Source: Alphaproteobacteria bacterium
GTDB lineage: Bacteria > Pseudomonadota > Alphaproteobacteria > Caulobacterales > Aquidulcibacteraceae
DNA: 64,000 nucleotides
Direction of reading: 5' to 3'
Assembly: GCA_030430715.1 (NCBI GenBank)
Contig: JAUIJZ010000001.1
Coordinates: forward strand, 1-64,000
A program made the translations under genes and the position numbers. The notes under the pieces are model-generated. The model was not told where the DNA came from and did no database searches. It was given only the letters and a program-made list of their open reading frames with translations. Below, piece after piece: positions 53,801 through 62,380 of the stretch. Position 1 is the stretch's first letter. The number at the start of each line of letters is the position of its first letter.

Positions 53801-55351
53801 ATGACGGCACTGCACCGTGTCCAATTGGCTGTTCGCCAAGCGCGAACCACCGACATCGAACCGATCGTGGCGCTAGGGAAACGGGCTTACCCCGATATGG
53901 CGCCCTACACGGCCGGCCATATTCAAGGACAGCTTTCCGCGTTTCCCGACGGCCAATTCGTGGCCGTGGCCGGCGATGAGGTGGTCGGCTATGCGGCGAC
54001 ATTCCGCATCGACGAAGCGAGCGCGCTTCGACCGCACACTTGGGCGGAAATTACTGGCGGCGGTTATGCGTCGCGTCACGATCCATCCGGCGACTGGCTT
54101 TACGGCATGGAGGTATGCGTTGACCCAGAATGGCGCGGCAAGCGGGTGGGGCGGCGGCTCTATGAGGCGCGCCAGCAATTAGCCGAGCGGCTTGATCTGA
54201 AAGGCGTCGTCTTTGGAGGCCGCTTGCCTGGCTTGTCGACGCGGCGCGGCCGCCAATACGACTCGCCGAGTGCTTATCTCGATGATGTGGTGGCGCGAAA
54301 AATCCGCGACCGCGTGGCGACCTTCCAAATCGACAACGGCTTTGAGCCGATCGGCGTGTTGGAAAACTACATTCCAAGCGACAAGGAGAGCCTCGGTTAC
54401 GCCGCGCAAATGGTGTGGCGCAATCCGTACTATGAGCCCAAGCCTACTTCGGCCAATGCGCAGCGCCCGAAGGATTGGGTGCGCGTCGCCTCGGTGCAGT
54501 TCCAGCAGCGTGCTGTGAAAAGCTTTGAGGAATTCATCAGCAACGTCGAATATTTCGTAGATATTGCTGCCGATTATAAAGCTGATTTCGTCGTCTTCCC
54601 CGAGCTGTTCACGCTCACATTGCTGGCGTTTGAGACACGCAAGCTGGGCCCTGTGGAAGCGCTTGAAGCGCTCACGCGTTATACGAAGCCCTTCGTCGAT
54701 GCGATGCGCGAAATGGCGGTGAGCTATAATGTCAACATCATTGGCGGTTCACATCCGACGCGCATGCCGGACGGCGACATTCACAACGTAGCCTACATTT
54801 TCTTGCGCGACGGCTCGGTGCATGCGCAGGAGAAAATTCACGCGACGCCAAACGAACGTAGCTGGTGGAATATTCAGGGCGGAGATGAGGTTCGCTCTAT
54901 CGAGACCGATTGCGGACCGATTGGCGTCTTGATTTGTTACGATTCAGAATTCCCGGAACTCGGCCGAAAACTCGCCGATGAGGGCGCGCGCATTCTATTC
55001 GTGCCGTTCTGTACCGATACGCGGCAGGGCTATTTGCGCGTGCGTTATTGCTCTCAAGCCCGGGCGATTGAGAACCAATGCTATGTCGTAATGGCGGGGA
55101 ATGTCGGCAATCTGCCCAATGTCGAAAACATGGACGTGCAATACGCACAATCCTGCATCATCACTCCGTGTGATTTCCCGTTCGCGCGCGACGGTATTGC
55201 GGCGGAAGCTACGGAAAATGTCGAGACCGTGATCTTTGCCGATCTCGACTTTTCCGATTTGGCTTGGGCGCGCGCACAAGGAACTGTGCGAAATTTACGC
55301 GACCGCCGTTTCGACCTTTATCGAACGTCCTGGAAGAACGACGGCCGCTAG
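53801..55351 (+). CDS. GNAT acetyltransferase fused to a nitrilase-superfamily amidase
   Basis: A 516-residue two-domain protein. Residues about 1-210 form a GNAT domain with the acetyl-CoA loop EWRGKRVGRRLYEARQQL. Residues about 225-500 form a carbon-nitrogen hydrolase with the full triad: glutamate in VFPELFTLTLL, lysine in EKIHATPNE and cysteine in LICYDSEFPEL. The fusion is a recurring family in bacteria, but the substrate is unknown; an amide made or broken after N-acetylation is one idea. tRNA-Pro lies 31 bases upstream. Confidence 0.88.
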   Translation: MTALHRVQLAVRQARTTDIEPIVALGKRAYPDMAPYTAGHIQGQLSAFPDGQFVAVAGDEVVGYAATFRIDEASALRPHTWAEITGGGYASRHDPSGDWLYGMEVCVDPEWRGKRVGRRLYEARQQLAERLDLKGVVFGGRLPGLSTRRGRQYDSPSAYLDDVVARKIRDRVATFQIDNGFEPIGVLENYIPSDKESLGYAAQMVWRNPYYEPKPTSANAQRPKDWVRVASVQFQQRAVKSFEEFISNVEYFVDIAADYKADFVVFPELFTLTLLAFETRKLGPVEALEALTRYTKPFVDAMREMAVSYNVNIIGGSHPTRMPDGDIHNVAYIFLRDGSVHAQEKIHATPNERSWWNIQGGDEVRSIETDCGPIGVLICYDSEFPELGRKLADEGARILFVPFCTDTRQGYLRVRYCSQARAIENQCYVVMAGNVGNLPNVENMDVQYAQSCIITPCDFPFARDGIAAEATENVETVIFADLDFSDLAWARAQGTVRNLRDRRFDLYRTSWKNDGR

Positions 55352-55354
55352 GCC

Positions 55355-55555
55355 TCAGTGCCGGGCCGGCTTTTTGCCCTTCTGCTCGGCTTTGCGAAGC
55401 GCTTCGCCTTCATTGCCTTCAAGCGCATCAGCGGCGTCTTCAGCCATGTCCTCGATCTGATCGCCCTCACGCGCGAGGAAGTCATTGGTGCGCTTATTGT
55501 AGTCACGTGTGGCCGTGTAGCTGCCTTCGCCTTCGATCTTGGATTTGTCGGTCAT
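55355..55555 (-). CDS. Small acidic hypothetical protein
   Basis: A 66-residue protein starting at ATG 55555 behind a good AAGGAG site. It is charged and helical, with SYTATRDYNKRTNDFL and an acidic centre (DQIEDMAEDAADALEG). Similar short proteins are common in alphaproteobacteria, but I know no function. The track ORF extends upstream to 55762, which is probably non-coding. Only three bases separate its stop from the convergent GNAT-nitrilase stop. Confidence 0.72.
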   Translation of the reverse strand: MTDKSKIEGEGSYTATRDYNKRTNDFLAREGDQIEDMAEDAADALEGNEGEALRKAEQKGKKPARH

Positions 55556-55611
55556 GAAACACTCCTTGAAACGTGGAGTGCAAACGCGAGCGCGCCGGGC
55601 GGCGTTCCCTC

Positions 55612-56100
55612 TCAGTCTGCTTTGCCGAATGGCTTCGTCGGTTCGCCGAGCTCGTAATATTCGGCGCCGGATTCGGTCTGCATGTGCAGATAGCGTTTGC
55701 CGAGATCGGGATAGGATACCACATCGATCGGACGGTCCTCGCCGCCCATCAGATACACGCATTCCTCAGTGAAAATGTTGCGCATGATGTGAGACGCGGC
55801 TGGCGTAGCAAAGCCCATGAAATCCCCCGGGCCGACCACATTCTTCACGCCGTCAATCTCGGCCTCGGCGCGCCCGGAGATCACATAAATCCATTCCTCT
55901 TCCAGCATGTGGGCGTGGTTGGCGAAGCTGTCCTTTCCCGGCGGCAAGCGAACGAGACTGACATGGGCGCGGTTCATGCCGGCAAGGCGTGACAGGGGCG
56001 CTGCGCGAAACAATGAATTGGCGTTGAGCGCTTGGGTGAATGGGCGCGCTGTTGGAGCAATCTCTGCAGCGCGCCAGAGCGGCTTTTTCGGCGCGGTCAT
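55612..56100 (-). CDS. Cupin domain protein
   Basis: A 162-residue single-domain cupin. Motif 1 is visible around NHAHMLEEEWIYVISGRAE (the two His and one Glu as likely metal ligands) and motif 2 around GPGDFMGFATPAASHIM. Function unspecified; small cupins serve as isomerases, dioxygenases or sugar-binding proteins. It lies 39 bases downstream of bpt on the same strand. Confidence 0.85.
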   Translation of the reverse strand: MTAPKKPLWRAAEIAPTARPFTQALNANSLFRAAPLSRLAGMNRAHVSLVRLPPGKDSFANHAHMLEEEWIYVISGRAEAEIDGVKNVVGPGDFMGFATPAASHIMRNIFTEECVYLMGGEDRPIDVVSYPDLGKRYLHMQTESGAEYYELGEPTKPFGKAD

Positions 56101-56139
56101 AGATGCTCCATTGTCCGATGTGCTGAAGAAATTGCGCGC

Positions 56140-56883
56140 CTAGAACTGCACCGGTTCGTAAGGTCGCCACGCACCGCCCAAAAGAAGCTCAAGTGGTTGA
56201 AACTCAGCCTTGTAGGCCATCTTTTCGGAACCGGGGATCCAATAGCCGAGATAGACGTGTTCGAAGCCCGCCGCGCGCGCCTGTTGGATATGATCGAGAA
56301 TTGTGTAGGCGCCGAGGCTGCGCTTGGGTTGAGCTGGCTCGAAGAATGAGTAGACGAGGCTCAACCCGTCGCCGAGCACATCGACCAACGCGGCAGCTGC
56401 GAGTTCACCGCGATCCGGGCCGGACGTATAGCGATACTCTACGATGTGAGTGTGGACGGCGGTTTCCTCGACCATGGAGGCGTAATCGCCGAAACTCATG
56501 TCTGTCATGCCGCCATCGGCATGGCGCGAATGGAGGTAGCGTCGCAGCAACCAGAATTGCTCCTCGGTTGCTTCTGACGGCCGCAAGCTACGTGCAAGAT
56601 CGGCGTTTCGGCTCATGATTTTTCGCCAACGCCGTGTAAACGCGAAATTGTTCACAGGCACACGGGCCGAGACGCAGGCGCCGCAGCCTTCGCAGGACGG
56701 GCGGTAGGCAATATTTTGCGAGCGCCGAAAGCCGGCATTGGTGAGCACATCATGGAGAGGGCCGGCATCGGGGCCATCCAAGGCCGTAAAGACCTTTCGC
56801 TCACGCCGTCCCGGTAAGTACGGGCATGGCGAGGGCGCTGTAAGGAAGAACCGGAGGTTCTTGGTAGGAAAGGGCTTTGTCAC
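56140..56883 (-). CDS. bpt: Aspartate/glutamate leucyltransferase (aminoacyl-tRNA-protein transferase)
   Basis: Attaches leucine (Bpt) or arginine (Ate) to N-terminal acidic residues, making substrates for ClpAPS. The 247-residue protein has the characteristic RPSCEGCGACVSARVPV cluster, FAFTRRWRKIMSRN, and the C-terminal GYWIPGSEKMAYKAEFQPLELL. The form and length match bacterial Bpt more than eukaryote-like Ate, so leucyl transfer is favoured. It is followed by the cupin gene. Confidence 0.92.
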   Translation of the reverse strand: MTKPFPTKNLRFFLTAPSPCPYLPGRRERKVFTALDGPDAGPLHDVLTNAGFRRSQNIAYRPSCEGCGACVSARVPVNNFAFTRRWRKIMSRNADLARSLRPSEATEEQFWLLRRYLHSRHADGGMTDMSFGDYASMVEETAVHTHIVEYRYTSGPDRGELAAAALVDVLGDGLSLVYSFFEPAQPKRSLGAYTILDHIQQARAAGFEHVYLGYWIPGSEKMAYKAEFQPLELLLGGAWRPYEPVQF

Positions 56884-57112
56884 TCTACGCCCATTGGCGG
56901 CTGAACTCTTCTTGCCGTCAAGACAGTGTCAGCATTCGGCGTGCTTGTGTTTAACAAAGCCTTGCTGTTGGCGGCTCGAGGCTGGTCCGGGGCTAAATTT
57001 GTGGTCAGAACCCAATTATTTCTCCGCACAGACGAAAATGCTGCTAAGTTCATAGAAATATGCCGTTCGGATAGGGGGAGCTGTTCGGCCGAAAACAGAG
57101 GGAGAGCGCCAA

Positions 57113-57337
57113 ATGGTGCAACCTGTGACGGCCATCCTATCGCGCACTAGCGAGCTCGCGAACGCGGCGCGCTGCTACACTCATGATACCAATGAAGCAC
57201 GCTTGCTGGTGGGCATGGTGGTTTCGCGCGCGTTCGATGCCTTTCCAGATGAAGAGGCCGATGACGTGATTGATCGCGAGATGCGTGCCGATCTCGACCG
57301 TATGATCAATCAGCTTCGGCGCGCTGCGCGCGCCTGA
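57113..57337 (+). CDS. Small helical protein resembling an ECF sigma region 2 fragment
   Basis: A 74-residue protein behind an AGGGAGAG ribosome binding site. The stretch AARCYTHDTNEARLLVGMVVSRAFDAF has the rhythm of sigma-70 region 2.1-2.2 of ECF factors, where ARRLTRDxxDADDLVQETxLRA is common, but no region 2.4 or region 4 follows. The rest is acidic and helical (DDVIDREMRADLDRMINQLRR). It could be a core-RNAP-binding decoy, a sigma remnant or an unrelated helix pair. It abuts the convergent msrB with no spacer. Function unknown. Confidence 0.6.
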   Translation: MVQPVTAILSRTSELANAARCYTHDTNEARLLVGMVVSRAFDAFPDEEADDVIDREMRADLDRMINQLRRAARA

Positions 57338-57802
57338 TTAAAGGCGCTCTTCTCGCTCTAATGGGTCAGGAAGCGCTGCGCCCTCAGGCACAAACGCTAG
57401 TGAAACCGAATTGATGCAATAGCGCAGCCCAGTTGGTTTGGGGCCGTCTGGGAAGACGTGCCCCTGATGGCTGTCACAACGGGCGCAACGCGTTTCGATA
57501 CGGCGCATGCCGTAGGAATTATCCTCGACGCCGATCACATGCTTTGGATCGATAGGCTGGTAGAAGCTTGGCCAGCCTGTCCCGCTCTCGAATTTGGTTT
57601 CTTGCCGGAACAGCGGCAGTCCACAGAGGCGGCAGCAATACACGCCAGCTTGCTTTTGATTGAGCAAGCCGCCGCAGAATGGCGCCTCCGTGCCATGGTG
57701 CAGCAGCACCTCCTTCTCTTCGGCGCTCAGTCCTGCCTCCAATTGGACGCGCTGGTCTGCGTTGGGCGGCGTGAGATCGAATCCGGATTGTGATTGGGTC
57801 AT
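57338..57802 (-). CDS. msrB: Peptide-methionine (R)-S-oxide reductase
   Basis: Repairs methionine-R-sulfoxide in proteins. The 154-residue MsrB has both zinc CxxC pairs (YCCRLCGLPLF and CARCDSHQGHVF), the substrate loop SGTGWPSFYQP and the catalytic cysteine in LRYCINSVSLAF. Length is normal and no MsrA is fused. It stands apart from its neighbours by 49 bases or more upstream. Confidence 0.95.
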   Translation of the reverse strand: MTQSQSGFDLTPPNADQRVQLEAGLSAEEKEVLLHHGTEAPFCGGLLNQKQAGVYCCRLCGLPLFRQETKFESGTGWPSFYQPIDPKHVIGVEDNSYGMRRIETRCARCDSHQGHVFPDGPKPTGLRYCINSVSLAFVPEGAALPDPLEREERL

Positions 57803-57851
57803 AAGACTTATTTGGGCGTTCTAGACGGGTTCGTCGAGCGGCAGCGGCCTG

Positions 57852-58265
57852 TTACACGACGGTTTCCCGGGCACCATAGAGTTCGGCTAGGCGGGCGAGG
57901 AGGCCCTCTGCGCCCGCGGCGATCTGCTTGTCTGTGAAGCGAGCCGCACGAAGCTGACGAGCGGCATCGGCCAGGCCTTTGGGGGCGATGTCGAGTTTGC
58001 GGCGGTGCTTTTTAGCGAGATGCTCGACAAGCAGCTCGGCTTTCTCCGACGCTGGCGCGAGCACCGGCTTGAGCGTTGTTTGTAGCTGTTGGGTCAACAC
58101 ATCGCCGCGCCGCCGCTTTGCGCGCTTCTTCGCTGGCGCCAGAACATTGAGCAGGGCGCGATCGTCATGCGTGCGAACAAGCGCAAAGAGCGCCTTCAGC
58201 TCAGCGCGAGAAACTTTTCTTACGGCCTTGCGGAGAGCCTTCTCTTGATTGGGAGATAATTTCAT
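57852..58265 (-). CDS. Small basic helical protein coupled to the TIR-ParA gene
   Basis: A 137-residue protein with no recognised domain. It is predicted all-helical and strongly basic, with KKRAKRRRGD near residue 50 and KKHRRKLDIAP near 90, and N- and C-terminal helices (LRKAVRKVSRAELKALFALV; LAELYGARET). Its ATG overlaps the stop of the TIR-like/ParA gene (ATGA), so it is translated with it. In ParA systems the partner gene often encodes a DNA- or cargo-binding activator of the ATPase; a nucleic-acid-binding partner role is a reasonable guess, not shown. I do not recognise a ParB fold. Confidence 0.7.
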   Translation of the reverse strand: MKLSPNQEKALRKAVRKVSRAELKALFALVRTHDDRALLNVLAPAKKRAKRRRGDVLTQQLQTTLKPVLAPASEKAELLVEHLAKKHRRKLDIAPKGLADAARQLRAARFTDKQIAAGAEGLLARLAELYGARETVV

Positions 58266-59530
58266 TCCGACGCTCTCCGCAAAATGCCTGCGGCTGCGCG
58301 TGCAAGCGATTCCTTTGCGGGGCGTCCGCCTACGCGCATCATGGCGGTGATGTTGATTGGATTGGCGGCAAGCCGGTCGGTCGGCGGTGATCTCAGCACG
58401 GCGGAATATGGCACTTCGTCTGGCAAAAGCGCTGCTCCAAAAAAGGGAGCGCTGCTGATTTCTTCGCGCGTAAGCGCGTCGGCGTTGCCGGTTTCCGATG
58501 AGCGCGTTCTGTCGTTCACGCCGTTAAGCAGCACTGAGAATTCGCTTGGGCGCAAGGGCCTTCCCCTCACTTCGCGCACGACATGCTCAAGCATATTCAG
58601 ACCGGTGAGCGAGTATTTTTCTGGCCGCACCGGGGCGATGATATGGTCGGCCGTGGTGATGGCCAGGCGGGTCAGGAAGGTGGCGCAAGGGTTGGAATCG
58701 ATCACCACGATCTCCGAACGCGCCCGAAGCGCCGCGATCAGAGCGCGAAAGCGGGTAAAAGCCTCGGCCTTGTCACGATCCGAGCGTGTATCAAGCGTAT
58801 ACTCAAACAGGCGTTCGTCGCCTGCAATCAAATCGAAGTTCGGCATTTTCCCAGCGCGCTTGGCCCGATTTAGCGGCACGGAGATCGCCTCGAACTCTCC
58901 GCGTGGGAGGCTTGCATCTCCGCGCGATGTCAAAACGCCATAGAGGGTGTGGTTGCTGTCGCGGAGCCGGTGTCGCTCTGCGGGAGCAAGGAAGTATTGC
59001 GTGAGATTGTGCTGGGGATCGAGGTCGATGAAGCTGACGGAGCGCTTGTCTGCCAAGTGCGCTGCAGCAAAGAGATTCGCCGCTAACACGGTCTTGCCGA
59101 CGCCGCCCTTGATATTGAGCATGGCTATGACGCGGCCTTGGCCATTCGCCATACGCGCGGCTTCGGCGATTTGGCCGAGCTGCTCCGGATTGAGACCATT
59201 GCTCAAATCTATGGCGCGCGACAGGTCTAGCGTGGCTTCGATCCAGGACCCCGCGGTCAGGTCTCCCAGTTTGGCGGTCACGATGGGGCGGCCATTGTTC
59301 AGCGCCGCCGCGATCTCGCGCGGCAGTGTCGTACTTGCGTCTGCGGCGGCGGAGGCAAGGCAGATGACGACGCTCGCATTGCCAATCGTTTGGCTCAACG
59401 CTGCATCGCTATCGCTTGTGTCTCCGCCACTGCGGATGACGCTCCAGCTATTGCGCTCGAGTTCCGCTGCAATCTGACTTGCCACAAGCTCGTCGGCTCG
59501 CTCGAACGCGAGATACGCTTCGCTGGCCAT
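58262..59530 (-). CDS. ParA/MinD-type ATPase with N-terminal TIR-like domain
   Basis: A 422-residue fusion. Residues about 1-110 follow the TIR fold: first strand AYLAFERADE, helix VASQIAAELERNSWSV, a strand ASVVICLAS, then STTLPREIAAALNNGRPIV, where Glu72 lies at the position of the TIR NADase glutamate. Residues about 132-420 are a complete ParA: Walker A KGGVGKT (141-147), the A' motif FIDLDPQ, and Walker B IVVIDSNP (Asp278). Classic ParAs segregate plasmids or position protein cargo. It is coupled to a small basic protein gene; no parB or centromere-like repeats are visible. The leader has a hairpin covering the probable ribosome binding site. Confidence 0.82.
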   Translation of the reverse strand: MASEAYLAFERADELVASQIAAELERNSWSVIRSGGDTSDSDAALSQTIGNASVVICLASAAADASTTLPREIAAALNNGRPIVTAKLGDLTAGSWIEATLDLSRAIDLSNGLNPEQLGQIAEAARMANGQGRVIAMLNIKGGVGKTVLAANLFAAAHLADKRSVSFIDLDPQHNLTQYFLAPAERHRLRDSNHTLYGVLTSRGDASLPRGEFEAISVPLNRAKRAGKMPNFDLIAGDERLFEYTLDTRSDRDKAEAFTRFRALIAALRARSEIVVIDSNPCATFLTRLAITTADHIIAPVRPEKYSLTGLNMLEHVVREVRGRPLRPSEFSVLLNGVNDRTRSSETGNADALTREEISSAPFFGAALLPDEVPYSAVLRSPPTDRLAANPINITAMMRVGGRPAKESLARAAAGILRRASE

Positions 59531-59540
59531 AATGTGTTCG

Positions 59541-59556
59541 CCCCTGATCAGAGGGG
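59541..59556 (-). promoter_or_regulatory. Hairpin overlapping the ribosome binding site of the TIR-ParA gene
   Basis: On the minus strand CCCCT pairs with AGGGG around a six-base loop. The AGGGG arm is the only Shine-Dalgarno-like sequence, ten bases before the ATG at 59530. Folding would hide it. Stem of five pairs, four of them G-C. Confidence 0.5.
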
Positions 59557-59665
59557 AACCTAGTAGTGTGTATTAACCCTTGGCAATGCTCAGGCTCGCC
59601 TAAGGGGTGCGGAGCGTGGCGTGCCTAGGAACGAGACCGCAGCATAACGCTTTTGTGTCAGTGTG

Positions 59666-60961
59666 ATGCCGGATCCTGTTCTTCTCGACCTGTTTCAGCG
59701 CCTGGGGCTTGCCGTGGGCATCGGCTTCCTCGTCGGGGTCGAGCGCGAGTGGAAGCACCGCGACGCGCCTGAAGGCAGCCGCGCCGCCGGCCTGCGCACG
59801 CACGCCATCATCGGCCTGTTCGGCGGCATCAGCGGCACGCTGCTTCCCGAAGTTGGCCCGCTCGGATTTTCAGCTCTGGCGATTGCGTTCGCGGCGGCGC
59901 TGATCGCGTTCAAGATCCGCGAGAGCCTCGTCGATCAGGACATTTCTGTCACCGGCACCATCGCGGCGCTGCTCGTTTTCGCGCTGGGCGCCTATGCGGT
60001 GGTCGGCAACGTCACCATCGCCGCCGCGGCCGGCGTCGCCCTGGCTGGCTTCCTTGCGTTCAAGGAGGCGCTGCACGACTGGGTCGACAAGTTGACATGG
60101 AAGGAGCTGCGCTCGGCGCTGCTCATCCTTGCGGCCACCGCGATTGCGCTGCCGCTGCTGCCGGACCGCACCGTCGATCCGTGGGATGCGATCAATCCGC
60201 GCGAACTCTGGCTGCTGACGATCCTCGTCGCTGCGGCGTCTTTTGCGGGCTACGTGGCGGTGCGCGTGCTGGGCAGCGATGTCGGCGTGCTGGCGGGCGC
60301 AGCTGCGGGCTCGCTTGTGTCTTCGACGGTCGTCACCGCCGAACTCGGCCGCCGCGTGCGCAAGGACGAAACCCACGCCACCGTCGGCGCGTCAGCCGCG
60401 TCGCTCGCCGCCGCCATCAGCGTCGGGCGGGTATTCGCTCTTTTGGCGGTGACGGCGACGCCGGTGCTTCCGCTGGCCGGTCCGGCCCTCATCGGCGCGG
60501 TGGTCACATTCCTCGCCGCGGCGCTCGTGATGCGCTGGCTCGACCGCGAAGAGACCAAAGCCGAGAGCGCCCAGGCGGTGCAGAGCCCGCTCTATCTCTC
60601 CTCGGTGGCGAAGTTCGCTCTGTTCCTGGGCGCCGTGATCGTTGTCGGCCGCATCGTGTCGGAGACCTTCGGCCAAGCCGGTCTGTTGCCATTCGCGGCC
60701 ACCGCCGGGCTGGCCGATGTGGACGCCGTCACCTTGGCGGCGGGCAGCCTCGTGCGCACCGGCCTCGACCCGTCGCCAGCCGCCAATGCGGTGCTGGTGG
60801 CGGTGGTGATGAACACGCTGGCCAAGGGTGGGATCGCCTTCGCCACCGGCGGAGTGCGCTATGCCGGGCTGTATTTTGCCGCCGCCGGTGCAGCTTTAGC
60901 GGTCGGTGCGGCGGTTTGGTTCCTTGCGACGCCGCTTCTGGCGCCCATGTTCGGCCCGTAA
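59666..60961 (+). CDS. MgtC/DUF4010 family membrane protein
   Basis: A 431-residue polytopic membrane protein. The N-terminal part has the MgtC/SapB pattern (LGLAVGIGFLVGVEREW, then AAGLRTHAIIGLFGG); the rest is the DUF4010 domain with about ten helices and motifs SSTVVTAELGRR and VVMNTLAKGG. Function is uncertain; MgtC proteins are linked to magnesium limitation and ATPase control. A GTG at 59663 precedes the ATG used here. From here to the window end codons look richer in G or C at third positions than before, by eye. Confidence 0.87.
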   Translation: MPDPVLLDLFQRLGLAVGIGFLVGVEREWKHRDAPEGSRAAGLRTHAIIGLFGGISGTLLPEVGPLGFSALAIAFAAALIAFKIRESLVDQDISVTGTIAALLVFALGAYAVVGNVTIAAAAGVALAGFLAFKEALHDWVDKLTWKELRSALLILAATAIALPLLPDRTVDPWDAINPRELWLLTILVAAASFAGYVAVRVLGSDVGVLAGAAAGSLVSSTVVTAELGRRVRKDETHATVGASAASLAAAISVGRVFALLAVTATPVLPLAGPALIGAVVTFLAAALVMRWLDREETKAESAQAVQSPLYLSSVAKFALFLGAVIVVGRIVSETFGQAGLLPFAATAGLADVDAVTLAAGSLVRTGLDPSPAANAVLVAVVMNTLAKGGIAFATGGVRYAGLYFAAAGAALAVGAAVWFLATPLLAPMFGP

Positions 60962-61000
60962 GGCTCGCTTGCGCCTCATGTTTTCGGCTATGTAGTTCCC

Positions 61001-62380
61001 ATGCGTGAAAAATGGACCCCAGCCGCCTGGCGCGCCAAGCCCGCCAAGCACATCCCTGAAGACTATCCCGATCCGGCGGCGCTGGAGCGGGTAGAGCAGA
61101 CTCTGCGCACCTATCCGCCGCTCGTTTTTGCAGGTGAGGCGCGCAGCCTGAAAGCGCGGCTTGGCGAAGTCTCCGCCGGCAAGGCTTTCCTGCTCCAGGG
61201 CGGCGATTGCGCCGAGAGCTTCAAGGAATTCCACCCGGACAATATCCGCGACACCTTCCGCACGCTGATGGCGATGGCGGTGGTGCTGACCTTCGCCGGC
61301 TCGAAGCCGGTGGTGAAGGTGGGGCGCATTGCCGGCCAGTTCGGCAAGCCGCGTTCGTCGCCGGTCGAAACCAAGGATGGCGTAACGCTGCCGTCCTATC
61401 GCGGCGACAATATCAACGCGATGGAGTTCACGGCCGAAGCGCGCGTGCCCGATCCGGAGCGTTTGCTGAAGGCGTATTCGCAATCGGCGTCGACGCTCAA
61501 CCTGATCCGCGCTTTCGCCAATGGCGGCTATGCCGATCTGCACAATGTGCACCGTTGGATGACCGGCTTCGTCGAAGGCAGCCCGCAAGGGAAGCGCTAT
61601 CGCGAGATCGCCGACCGTATTTCCGAAGCCATCGACTTCATGGAAGCGTGCGGCATCACGCCGGACAGCGTCCCGCAAATGAAGCAGGTGGACGTCTATA
61701 CCAGCCATGAAGCGTTGCTGCTTGGCTATGAGGAGGCGCTGACGCGCGTCGATTCCACCAGCGGCGATTGGTACGACACCAGCGCGCATATGCTCTGGAT
61801 CGGCGACCGCACGCGCCAGCCCGATGGCGCGCACATCGAGTTCGCGCGCGGCGTGAAGAATCCGATCGGCATGAAGTGCGGCCCGACGCTTGAGCCGGAC
61901 GAATTGATCAAGCTGATCGACATTCTGAACCCCGACAACGAGCCGGGCCGTCTGACGCTGATCGCGCGCTTCGGTTCGGACAAGGTCGAGGCTGGATTGC
62001 CGAAACTTGCGCGCGCCGTCGTGAAAGAGGGCCGCAATGTCGTGTGGTCCTGCGACCCCATGCACGGCAATACGCTATCGACCGCCACCGGCTACAAGAC
62101 GCGGCCATTCGACCGCATCCTCGGCGAGGTGCGCTCCTTCATGGAGATCCTTCCCGCTGAAGGCGCATATCCGGGCGGCGTGCACGTCGAAATGACCGGC
62201 CAGCAAGTGACGGAATGCCTTGGCGGCGCGCAGGCGCTGACGGAGGAGGATTTGTCCTCGCGTTATCACACGCATTGCGATCCGCGACTGAACGGTGCGC
62301 AGGCGCTCGATCTGGCATTCCTGATCGCCGAGCATCTGCGCGGCGTCCGCACCAACGGCAAGAAGGCGAAGGCGGGGTGA
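61001..62380 (+). CDS. 3-deoxy-7-phosphoheptulonate synthase, class II
   Basis: First enzyme of the shikimate pathway, joining phosphoenolpyruvate and erythrose 4-phosphate. The 459-residue plant/actinobacterial-type (class II) enzyme has [25 protein letters not shown], the YRGDNIN segment, [22 protein letters not shown], and [13 protein letters not shown]. Metal ligands typically include the cysteine and histidine in these motifs. Its stop overlaps the next gene at GTGA. Confidence 0.95.
   Translation: MREKWTPAAWRAKPAKHIPEDYPDPAALERVEQTLRTYPPLVFAGEARSLKARLGEVSAGKAFLLQGGDCAESFKEFHPDNIRDTFRTLMAMAVVLTFAGSKPVVKVGRIAGQFGKPRSSPVETKDGVTLPSYRGDNINAMEFTAEARVPDPERLLKAYSQSASTLNLIRAFANGGYADLHNVHRWMTGFVEGSPQGKRYREIADRISEAIDFMEACGITPDSVPQMKQVDVYTSHEALLLGYEEALTRVDSTSGDWYDTSAHMLWIGDRTRQPDGAHIEFARGVKNPIGMKCGPTLEPDELIKLIDILNPDNEPGRLTLIARFGSDKVEAGLPKLARAVVKEGRNVVWSCDPMHGNTLSTATGYKTRPFDRILGEVRSFMEILPAEGAYPGGVHVEMTGQQVTECLGGAQALTEEDLSSRYHTHCDPRLNGAQALDLAFLIAEHLRGVRTNGKKAKAG

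Noticed and set aside
57852-59530. Reading the TIR-ParA unit as an ordinary plasmid partition locus
   Set aside because: No ParB-like partner, no centromere-type repeats nearby, and the surroundings are chromosomal housekeeping genes; the TIR-like N-terminus is not part of standard ParA.
60896-62065. 389-residue minus-strand ORF opposite the DAHP synthase gene
   Set aside because: Antisense shadow; the plus strand encodes an unambiguous class II DAHP synthase.
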